In this document: positions 6,342-12,206 of the stretch, in pieces
How positions within the stretch are numbered: the first letter of the stretch is position 1
How the letters are laid out: every line of letters begins with the position of its first letter
From: CAZFIO01 sp964519585
GTDB taxonomy: Bacteria > Bacillota > Clostridia > Tissierellales > Tissierellaceae
NCBI GenBank assembly: GCA_964519585.1
Contig: CAZFIO010000058.1
Coordinates: 1-12,206 of the forward strand
Direction of reading: 5' to 3'
Length of the DNA: 12,206 nt
The notes under the pieces: generated by a model
What the model saw: only the letters and a program-made list of their open reading frames with translations
Database searches by the model: none
Told to the model about the DNA's origin: nothing
Program-made: the position numbers and the translations under genes

Positions 6342-6360
6342 AGAGGCCTAATTGCCTCTT
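6341..6360. terminator. Shared convergent terminator of ylbJ and the coiled-coil gene
   Basis: AAGAGGC (6341-6347) pairs with GCCTCTT (6354-6360) around a 6-base loop. On the minus strand it is followed by TTTATTTTTTT, a good U-tract; on the plus strand the tail is weaker. The ylbJ stop codon touches the left arm and the stop of the opposing gene lies in the loop. Confidence 0.8.
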
Positions 6361-6791
6361 AATTCCTTTCTATTTTCATTAATCTCTTTAATTAATTTCT
6401 TTATGGACTCTTGTGTTTCTATTAGTATACTATCAGCATACTCTATAGCCCCTAGCCTAATTTCCTTAGCATTGTTTTGAGCAATCTTTATTAGGTCCTC
6501 TGCTCTTAGTTTAGCTACCTTTGTAATTTCCTCCTTGTCTACCAACTCTTCTAACCTGTATTCTGCTTCATTGAGCATAGTGTCTGCATCTTTTTGTGCC
6601 TCAGCTAAAATACGTTGCTTTTCTTCCTTAATCCATATGGCTTGTTTTATTTCATCTGGTAACCTAATCCTTATCTCCCTAATAATATCCAATATTTCTT
6701 CACTATCCACCATAACTTTTCTAGAAAAAGGTAAGGTTGAAGCATCTTCAATAATATCTTCAATTTCATCTATTAATTTTAAAACATCCAT
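6348..6791 (-). CDS. Uncharacterised coiled-coil protein encoded after coaD
   Basis: I do not recognise a characterised function. The 147-residue protein is highly charged, without cysteine, signal peptide or membrane segment. From about residue 50 to 145 it is predicted by eye to be almost continuous helix with heptad-like spacing and alternating Glu/Lys, so a coiled coil is likely. A short helical N-terminal part has a proline-containing break near residue 21. Similar proteins next to coaD in Clostridia are often labelled ATPase or DivIVA-like, but I see no Walker motif, so an ATPase call is unsupported. The ATG at 6791 overlaps the coaD stop by one base (TAATG). It has AAAGGAGG upstream, so it is translationally coupled to coaD. 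It ends in the terminator shared with ylbJ. Confidence 0.85.
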   Translation of the reverse strand: MDVLKLIDEIEDIIEDASTLPFSRKVMVDSEEILDIIREIRIRLPDEIKQAIWIKEEKQRILAEAQKDADTMLNEAEYRLEELVDKEEITKVAKLRAEDLIKIAQNNAKEIRLGAIEYADSILIETQESIKKLIKEINENRKELRGN

Positions 6792-7276
6792 TACTCTAGT
6801 CCTCCTTTAACTTTATTCATCAAGGCATCCTCTACTACCTTAGGTACGAAGCAAGATATATTGCCATTAAAACTTGCAATCTCTTTCACAATACTAGAAC
6901 TTAAATATACATATTCACTACGTGGAACCATAAATAATGTTTCTATATCATTTCCAATTTTTCTGTTTACCAAGGCCATTTGCATTTCATATTCAAAATC
7001 TGATACTGCCCTTAAACCCCTAATCAATGTAGAACATTTTTTTTCCAGGGCATAGTCAGTTAGTAGACCATTAAAGGTATCAATTTCTAAGTTTTTTAAA
7101 TGTTTTGTAGTCTCATTTAAAAGATAAAGTCTTTCTTCAGTTGAGAAGGTTGGTTCTTTTGAAGTGTTATTTAGTACAGCTATTATTACCTTGTCAAACT
7201 TTTTTGAACATCTTTCTATAATATCTAAGTGTCCAAAGGTTACTGGATCAAAACTACCTGGATAAATTACTTTCAT
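6791..7276 (-). CDS. coaD: Phosphopantetheine adenylyltransferase
   Basis: CoaD transfers AMP from ATP to 4'-phosphopantetheine, the penultimate step of coenzyme A synthesis, in the cytoplasm. The 161-residue length is typical. The start MKVIYPGSFDPVTFGHLDII carries the nucleotidyltransferase TxGH motif at residues 13-16. RGLRAVSDFEYE (86-97) and the SSSIVKE variant of the ISSTxxR motif (126-132) complete the active site. The ATG at 7276 lies three bases after the rsmD stop, with its AGGAGG inside the final rsmD codons. The rsmD-coaD pairing is one of the most conserved in Firmicutes. It provides the precursor for the phosphopantetheine arm placed on ACP, encoded nearby. Confidence 0.97.
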   Translation of the reverse strand: MKVIYPGSFDPVTFGHLDIIERCSKKFDKVIIAVLNNTSKEPTFSTEERLYLLNETTKHLKNLEIDTFNGLLTDYALEKKCSTLIRGLRAVSDFEYEMQMALVNRKIGNDIETLFMVPRSEYVYLSSSIVKEIASFNGNISCFVPKVVEDALMNKVKGGLE

Positions 7277-7279
7277 TAG

Positions 7280-7843
7280 CTACCTCCTTGAAGAACATTT
7301 ATAAAAAGATATAGTTTCTTTTCCATAATTCTTAGATTTTACTTTTATAAAATTATAAAGGTTGTCATTAGGTTCAATACTAGAATCGTGTTCGACTATT
7401 AGTAGACCTGTATCAAACAAGATTTTATAATTACTTATGAATTCTATTACAGTAAATAAAAGATCCCTATCTTTAAAAGGAGGGTCCAAAAAAATATAAT
7501 CAAACCTTATAGTATTTTTTTTAAGATCCCTAAGAGCCCTGAGTGCATCATCCTTTAAAACCACAGCAAATTCATATAATTTTGTATGTAATAGGTTTTC
7601 TTTGATTATATTTATACTATCAAGCCTATTATCAATGAAGTAACAAGAAGTTGCTCCCCTGCTAAGAAACTCAATTCCAATACTGCCGGAACCACTAAAT
7701 AAATCTAAAACCATACTTTCACTAGCTATATTCCCTAGTATATTAAACAAGGACTCCTTAATTTTATCGCTTGTTGGCCTAGTATATAGGCCCTTTGGAC
7801 TTTTTAATTTATGGCCTTTTCTACTACCAGATATAACTCTCAA
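7280..7843 (-). CDS. rsmD: 16S rRNA (guanine-966-N2)-methyltransferase RsmD
   Basis: RsmD methylates G966 (E. coli numbering) of 16S rRNA using S-adenosylmethionine. The 187-residue protein begins MRVISGSRKG, the standard family start. It has the SAM-binding motif DLFSGSGSIGIE at 47-58 and the catalytic DPPF at 120-123, where many family members have DPPY. The start codon is TTG at 7843, not ATG. It is supported by AAAGGAGC (7851-7858) seven bases upstream and by the conserved N-terminus. It lies 53 bases after recG without a visible terminator and three bases before coaD, so recG-rsmD-coaD may be co-transcribed. The B. subtilis counterpart is ylbH. Confidence 0.95.
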   Translation of the reverse strand: MRVISGSRKGHKLKSPKGLYTRPTSDKIKESLFNILGNIASESMVLDLFSGSGSIGIEFLSRGATSCYFIDNRLDSINIIKENLLHTKLYEFAVVLKDDALRALRDLKKNTIRFDYIFLDPPFKDRDLLFTVIEFISNYKILFDTGLLIVEHDSSIEPNDNLYNFIKVKSKNYGKETISFYKCSSRR

Positions 7844-7896
7844 ATTTATTGCTCCTTTGTATTATAATATTACCATATATTTAAAGTAAAAAAACA

Positions 7897-9954
7897 TTAA
7901 TTTAATATAATTTTTTCATCAGACTTATTAAAAAAGTAACTTGTACTTTGTTTTATAAGATTATATTCATAATTATTTATGTAGCCTTCCTGGTTGATGA
8001 CTTTTTCTGCCTCCTCTTGTACCATCTTTAAAATTTTGGTATCGGTTAACAAATTAGCAATTTTCAACTCCGGCAAACCATGTTGTCTAGACCCAAAAAA
8101 CTCTCCTGGCCCCCTCATTTCTAAATCCTTTTCAGAAATTATAAATCCATTAGATGATTTTTGTAATATTCTCATCCTATCCATAGCTTGACTTGAATTT
8201 GAATAGTTAATCAAAATACAATATGACTGATATTCACCCCTTCCAACCCTACCTCTTAGCTGGTGCAATTGTGCTAACCCAAACCTTTCTGCATTATAAA
8301 TTACCATAATATTTGCGTTGGGAACATTAACCCCCACTTCTATTACAGTTGTTGTGACAAGTATATTAATTTCATTTTTTTTAAATTTATTTATTATATC
8401 ATCCTTGTCCTTAGAAGTCATTTTTCCATGTAATAAACCTAGTCTATAATTACTGAATACCTTCTTCTTCAATTCTAAATAGACTTCCTCAGCAGAATTT
8501 AAATTCATCTTTTCAGATTCTTCTATTAAGGGACAGACAATATAGACTTGGCGGCCTTCATCAACATTCTTTCCTATAAAGTTATTCATTCTGTCTATTA
8601 GGTCAGGCCTTATACTATATGTTTCTATTTCTTTCCTACCAGGTGGTAACTCATCTATGATAGATATATCTAAATCTCCATAAATTATCAAGGCTAGGGT
8701 TCTTGGTATTGGGGTTGCTGTCATAACAAGAACATCTGGATTTACTCCCTTTTCACCCAATTCTGACCTTTGTTTTACTCCAAATCTATGCTGTTCATCA
8801 GTAATTACTAATCCGAGATTGTTAAACTTAATCTTATCCTGGATAATAGCATGAGTACCTATTACAAGTTGAATCTTACCCTTCTCCAAATCATTAACTA
8901 TGATAGATTTTTGTTTTTCACTTAAAGATCCTACTAAAAGTTCCGTCTTAATTCCCCAAGGGGAAAATAGTTTATTAATTGATTCAAAATGTTGAAGGGC
9001 TAATATTTCAGTAGGTGCCATCATGGCACCTTGATAGCCTGACCTAATACACCTAAACAAAGCTATTGCCGCAATTATAGTCTTACCAGAACCTACATCC
9101 CCTTGAACCAGTCTATTCATTTGTCTGCTTAAATCCATATCCTGATTAATTTCTTTCAGGACCCTTTTTTGAGCATTTGTAAGGTTAAAGTTTAAACTTT
9201 CTATAAAATTATCTTCATCTGTATTTATTTTAAAAACAATACCTTTTTTATCCACCCATGTCCTATTTTTTATAGAAAACAAACCCACCTGTAAGATAAA
9301 CAACTCCTCGAATATTAGCCTATTTTTAGAGGCTTCTAATGTGTTTTCATCCTTAGGAAAGTGTATATTATATAACGCTTCCTTGATACCAATCAAACCA
9401 TATTTTTTTCTTATTTTTTCAGGCATTACTTCCCTAACTGATTTTAGGGCACTGTCCAAAGCGTTTTTTACAATATTTATCATTTGATTATTACTTAGAC
9501 CCTTGGTACCAGCATATATAGGAACTATTCTACCGGCTTTATTTGAATCGCTTTTTTCAAGTTCTGGGTTTACTATGTTTAGTTCTCCAGCATTTTTAAA
9601 TAATTTGCCACTTACTATGTATTTTTCGCCTATTTTTATTTTAGAACTTAAATAATTTTGATTAAACCACATTAAATATCCAAGACCAGTGTCATCCTTA
9701 AAAGGAATCTTCAGTATAGATAAATTGTTTCTTGTTCTAAAAGTTCTTCCTGGTCCAATAATTTCAATATCTAAATTTGTTGTTTCCCCAATAATTGATT
9801 CCCTTAAGCTTGTAATTGTAGTCCTATCATCATATTCCTTTGGAAAGTTATAGAGAATATCATAAATATTTGTTAGACCTAACCTTTTAAGCATAGTTGC
9901 TCTTTTAGGACCTACACCCTTTATGTATTGGACCTTAGTATTTAGTATATCCAT
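7897..9954 (-). CDS. recG: ATP-dependent DNA helicase RecG
   Basis: RecG is a double-stranded DNA translocase that remodels stalled replication forks and branched recombination intermediates. The 685-residue protein is full length. Its N-terminal wedge/OB region (about 1-240) includes a helix-hairpin-like IKGVGPKRATMLKRLG segment near residue 11. The helicase core has Walker A GDVGSGKT at 285-292, DEQH at 386-389, TATPIPRT at 412-419, and motif VI QLRGRVGRG at 565-573. The C-terminal GPGEFFGSRQHG TRG-type segment follows. The ATG at 9954 has AGGAGG nine bases upstream. It has its own putative promoter and a hairpin separates it from fakA. In B. subtilis recG is likewise downstream of yloU-yloV, but with sdaAB-sdaAA between; those are missing here. 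Confidence 0.97.
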   Translation of the reverse strand: MDILNTKVQYIKGVGPKRATMLKRLGLTNIYDILYNFPKEYDDRTTITSLRESIIGETTNLDIEIIGPGRTFRTRNNLSILKIPFKDDTGLGYLMWFNQNYLSSKIKIGEKYIVSGKLFKNAGELNIVNPELEKSDSNKAGRIVPIYAGTKGLSNNQMINIVKNALDSALKSVREVMPEKIRKKYGLIGIKEALYNIHFPKDENTLEASKNRLIFEELFILQVGLFSIKNRTWVDKKGIVFKINTDEDNFIESLNFNLTNAQKRVLKEINQDMDLSRQMNRLVQGDVGSGKTIIAAIALFRCIRSGYQGAMMAPTEILALQHFESINKLFSPWGIKTELLVGSLSEKQKSIIVNDLEKGKIQLVIGTHAIIQDKIKFNNLGLVITDEQHRFGVKQRSELGEKGVNPDVLVMTATPIPRTLALIIYGDLDISIIDELPPGRKEIETYSIRPDLIDRMNNFIGKNVDEGRQVYIVCPLIEESEKMNLNSAEEVYLELKKKVFSNYRLGLLHGKMTSKDKDDIINKFKKNEINILVTTTVIEVGVNVPNANIMVIYNAERFGLAQLHQLRGRVGRGEYQSYCILINYSNSSQAMDRMRILQKSSNGFIISEKDLEMRGPGEFFGSRQHGLPELKIANLLTDTKILKMVQEEAEKVINQEGYINNYEYNLIKQSTSYFFNKSDEKIILN

Positions 9955-9989
9955 ACAAGCATGCCTCCTAGAAAATTTGAATATAATAC

Positions 9990-10017
9990 ATTATAACCAT
10001 ATAACTTTTTGTCACAA
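9990..10017 (-). promoter_or_regulatory. Putative sigma-A promoter for recG
   Basis: On the minus strand TTGTGA (10012-10017) and TATAAT (9990-9995) are 16 bases apart, in the gap between the fakA hairpin and recG. The -10 is perfect and the -35 is moderate. Confidence 0.55.
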
Positions 10018-10027
10018 TATATAATAT

Positions 10028-10057
10028 GAATAACCCTACCACAAGGTAGGGTTATTC
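10028..10057 (-). terminator. Terminator-like hairpin at the end of fakA
   Basis: A perfect 13-bp stem (10028-10040 with 10045-10057), including a CCCTACC/GGTAGGG core, closes a 4-base loop. It includes the fakA stop codon in its 5' arm. The sequence after it on the minus strand is AT-rich but lacks a run of T, so termination may be partial. Confidence 0.65.
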
Positions 10058-11683
10058 TAAAGAAAAAATATAGTAATATAATGGTTGGCCACCATATAGT
10101 AATTCCACATCTATATCCTGGTATTTTTCTTCTAGATAAGCTACTAGTTCCTTAGCATCTTCCTCCGAAATATTATTACCGTAGAAAACCGTTATAATTG
10201 ATATATCCTCATCTATAATTTTTTCAATCAAATCTATAGATACATCCTTAAGGCTACTTCCTTTGGCTATAATATCCCCACTAGAAAGTCCAATAATATC
10301 ATTTTTCTTTATATTTGTATTATTAAATTCAGAATCCCTTACAGCATATGTTACTTGTGCAGTTTTTACATTTGATATATTGTCCTTCATATTAGAAGTA
10401 TTTGTTTCTAAGTCAAGACTCTCATCAAATCCCAACAAAGCAGATATTCCTTCTGGTATGGTTCTTGTTGGTAGTACAACAACATTTCTATCAGTCAATT
10501 CTTTTACCTGTTCTGCAGCCAATATAATATTGCTATTGTTTGGTAGGATATATATATTCTCTCCCCTAGTAGCTTCTACAGCATTTAGTATGTCTTCTGT
10601 GCTAGGATTCATAGTTTGGCCACCTGGGACTATATAGTCTACATTCAATTCCTTAAAGATTTTATCAATTCCTTCACCAATAGAAATTGTAACAATTGAA
10701 TATTTAACCTTTTCTTTCTTTTCTTCTTTAATACTTAATAATTCTTCCTTTAAAAGAATTTCTTCATGCTGGTACCTCATATTATCAATCTTTATATCAC
10801 TTAACTCACCCAGCTTCAAAGCTTTCTCCAAAACGGCACCAGGATTGTTTGTGTGTATATGGACCTTTATTATTCCCTCTCCACCAACAACCAATAAGGA
10901 GTCTCCATGATCCATAATTTCATCCCTGAATGTTTCTATATGGCTATAATCGGTATTGACCATAAATTCTGTACAGTAGCCATATTGGATATCCTCCTTG
11001 TCAAGTCTTATGCCATGGTGGTCATGGAGCTTATTATCTACTGTTTCCACTTCATCAATTACATCTATTCCAGCTAGGGCATTATAGATACCTGTATAGA
11101 TATATATTAAACCTTTGCCTCCGGCATCTACAACACCAGCCTGCTTTAAAACATCCAGCATATCTGGTGTCTTATCTAGTGTTATATTTCCATGGGCTAT
11201 AATCTTTTTTAAAAACACAAGTATATCTGATTCCTTTTTGTAGTTTTCCATGGCAAATTCTCCACATTCTCTAGCTACAGTAAGAATCGTTCCTTCTGTA
11301 GGTTTCATTACTGCCTTGTAGGCAGTATCAGATGCTTGTTTTAGAGCCTTTGCAAGACTTTCTATATCAATACTAGGCTTACCCTCCAAGCCACTAGAAA
11401 AGCCACGAAATAATTGAGATAAGATAACCCCTGAATTTCCCCTAGCACCCATTAGGGACCCTTTGCTTACAGCTGCTGCAATCTCCGAAGTGTCATTGTC
11501 CCCAATAGCCAGGCCTTCCTTTAAGGCTGATTTAATAGTCAATAGCATATTTGTTCCTGTATCTCCATCTGGTACAGGAAATACATTTAAAGAATTTACT
11601 TCATCTTTATTTCTTTCCAGAAGCCCCACAGCCCCTCTAAGAGCTTTTTTAAACTGGCCTCCATCAATATTATTAATTATCAA
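10052..11683 (-). CDS. fakA: Fatty acid kinase catalytic subunit FakA (YloV, DAK2 domain)
   Basis: FakA phosphorylates fatty acids bound to FakB partners, giving acyl-phosphate for PlsY or, through PlsX, for acyl-ACP. The 543-residue protein has the usual length and three parts. An N-terminal DhaL-type kinase domain spans about 8-200, with the metal/ATP motif NVFPVPDGDTGTNM (33-46) and GARGNSG (79-85). A middle domain has a conserved Cys237 and HIH (275-277). The C-terminal domain covers about 310-543. The start is TTG at 11683, supported by AAGGAGGT (11691-11698) seven bases upstream; homologues start at the same point before DGGQFKKAL. It lies 17 bases after the Asp23-family gene, as in nearly all Firmicutes. 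No FakB (DegV-family) gene is in the window, so its partner must lie elsewhere. Confidence 0.94.
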   Translation of the reverse strand: MIINNIDGGQFKKALRGAVGLLERNKDEVNSLNVFPVPDGDTGTNMLLTIKSALKEGLAIGDNDTSEIAAAVSKGSLMGARGNSGVILSQLFRGFSSGLEGKPSIDIESLAKALKQASDTAYKAVMKPTEGTILTVARECGEFAMENYKKESDILVFLKKIIAHGNITLDKTPDMLDVLKQAGVVDAGGKGLIYIYTGIYNALAGIDVIDEVETVDNKLHDHHGIRLDKEDIQYGYCTEFMVNTDYSHIETFRDEIMDHGDSLLVVGGEGIIKVHIHTNNPGAVLEKALKLGELSDIKIDNMRYQHEEILLKEELLSIKEEKKEKVKYSIVTISIGEGIDKIFKELNVDYIVPGGQTMNPSTEDILNAVEATRGENIYILPNNSNIILAAEQVKELTDRNVVVLPTRTIPEGISALLGFDESLDLETNTSNMKDNISNVKTAQVTYAVRDSEFNNTNIKKNDIIGLSSGDIIAKGSSLKDVSIDLIEKIIDEDISIITVFYGNNISEEDAKELVAYLEEKYQDIDVELLYGGQPLYYYIFSLE

Positions 11684-11700
11684 GTATAGTACCTCCTTAA

Positions 11701-12057
11701 CTACTTCTGAACTCTGATTCCCTGTACATATATATTTACATTATCAACCTTGTGTCCAGTTATTTTTTCAATATTAAACTTTACCTTTTCAATAATATTA
11801 TCTGCAACCACGGAAATTTTTACACCGTATTGCAAAATTACATGCATATCAATAGATAATATATTGTCATTTGAATCAACCTTAATTCCTTTAGTCAATG
11901 AATCCCATTTAAGTAACTCAAACAAACCATCTGTAGCATTCTTTGAAGCCATTCCAACTATTCCATAACTTTCCATAGCTGATATCCCAGCTAGGGTAGC
12001 TATAACATTATCATCAATAGTAATTGTACCTAGTTTGGTATTAGTTTTGGCTGGCAT
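11701..12057 (-). CDS. Asp23/Gls24 family envelope stress protein (YloU-like)
   Basis: Asp23/Gls24 proteins are small cytoplasmic proteins, some anchored at the membrane by partners such as AmaP; loss causes cell-wall stress responses. The copy next to fakA (yloU in B. subtilis) has no settled function. This 118-residue protein covers the whole domain, from LGTITIDDNVIATLAGISAM at the N-terminus to the C-terminal VNIYVQGIRVQK. The GI(V)GMASK segment (32-39) is typical. No membrane segment is present. The ATG at 12057 follows AAGGAGGG seven bases upstream. It is the first gene of a two-gene unit with fakA, 17 bases apart. The conserved pairing suggests a shared role, not shown by sequence. Confidence 0.93.
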   Translation of the reverse strand: MPAKTNTKLGTITIDDNVIATLAGISAMESYGIVGMASKNATDGLFELLKWDSLTKGIKVDSNDNILSIDMHVILQYGVKISVVADNIIEKVKFNIEKITGHKVDNVNIYVQGIRVQK

Positions 12058-12095
12058 TCACAATCCCTCCTTCAATTAAATATACCATATAGTCT

Positions 12096-12124
12096 ATATT
12101 ACATTAAAAATGAAAATAGTTCAA
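12096..12124 (-). promoter_or_regulatory. Putative promoter for the Asp23-family gene and fakA
   Basis: On the minus strand TTGAAC (12119-12124) and TAATAT (12096-12101) are 17 bases apart. Both boxes are four-of-six matches, so the call is tentative. It overlaps a possible 13-codon reading frame. Confidence 0.4.
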
Positions 12125-12145
12125 TATTTTCTTTCCTACTATCAT
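12104..12145 (-). other. Possible 13-codon small ORF before the Asp23-family gene
   Basis: A frame starting ATG at 12145 encodes MIVGKKILNYFHF and stops at 12104. It has GGGAGG (12152-12157) at six bases spacing, a ribosome binding site as good as those of the real genes. It does not resemble SpoVM, which is found near this locus in Bacillus. It may be a leader peptide or chance. The rest of 12146-12206 holds nothing I can identify. Confidence 0.25.
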
Positions 12146-12206
12146 ATAAGACCTCCCGACTTTTGCAGTAGAATCCTAAATATAAAAACCTTTAACCTTG
12201 TAATTT

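Noticed and set aside
7861..7866. A perfect TATAAT upstream of rsmD as a promoter -10 box
   Set aside because: The start of transcription would fall inside the rsmD ribosome binding site (7851-7858), and the -35 is poor. AT-rich chance match is more likely.
10263..10637. 124-codon plus-strand open frame opposite fakA
   Set aside because: It is the antisense of a well-conserved gene, lacks a ribosome binding site and resembles no known protein. Other overlapping opposite-strand frames were rejected for the same reasons.
12152..12176. Sequence resembling the TGCAAA-containing end of an IS6-type insertion sequence
   Set aside because: If an end, the element would extend into the Asp23-family promoter and gene, where there is no transposase and no second end. 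Only a short partial similarity.
1..12206. CRISPR array, tRNA, riboswitch, defence or toxin-antitoxin system
   Set aside because: No spaced direct repeats, cloverleaf-like segments, conserved riboswitch cores or accessory gene pairs were seen. The window is nearly filled by recognised core genes.

Overview
The window looks like core chromosome from a low-GC, anaerobic, probably spore-forming Firmicute of the Clostridia/Tissierellia type. The evidence is the AT-rich intergenic DNA, strong AGGAGG-type ribosome binding sites, TTG starts, a YlbJ sporulation membrane protein, an acetate kinase, and gene order matching two conserved Firmicutes neighbourhoods. I see no mobile element, prophage, CRISPR array, tRNA, rRNA or defence system, and no non-coding gap longer than about 150 bases.

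Layout from right to left, the direction of transcription for all but two genes. An Asp23/Gls24-family gene and fakA (fatty acid kinase subunit) form one unit that ends in a hairpin. recG follows with its own promoter, then rsmD, coaD and a 147-residue coiled-coil protein gene, tightly packed. Next is the only plus-strand block: tmcAL and ylbJ, which converge on the coiled-coil gene over a shared terminator. Left of that, ackA diverges from tmcAL across a two-promoter region. yceD-rpmF follow from a perfect consensus promoter and end in an intrinsic terminator. Last come plsX, acpP and the start of rnc, which is cut by the window edge.

Compared with the Bacillus subtilis gene order as I know it, two separate loci are joined here. 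The rpmB/yloU/yloV/recG/plsX/acpA/rnc locus is interrupted between recG and plsX by the ylbH(rsmD)/coaD/ylbJ/ylbM(tmcAL)/ylbN(yceD)/rpmF locus, with the tmcAL-ylbJ pair in the opposite orientation to the rest and ackA inserted.

Functional themes are membrane lipid supply (FakA, PlsX, ACP, and CoaD for the coenzyme A that primes ACP), ribosome and RNA maturation (RNase III, YceD, L32, RsmD, TmcAL), acetate chemistry (AckA makes or uses acetate; TmcAL consumes it to modify tRNA-Met), DNA repair (RecG) and sporulation (YlbJ).

Most of the window is ordinary housekeeping sequence. The most unusual DNA is non-coding: a perfect 23-bp inverted repeat between acpP and rnc, an operator-like palindrome in the ackA promoter, and a 12-bp hairpin against the ylbJ ribosome binding site. 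Two genes listed here (acpP, tmcAL) have starts revised inward from the longest open frame, and rpmF is a 59-codon gene that is easily missed.
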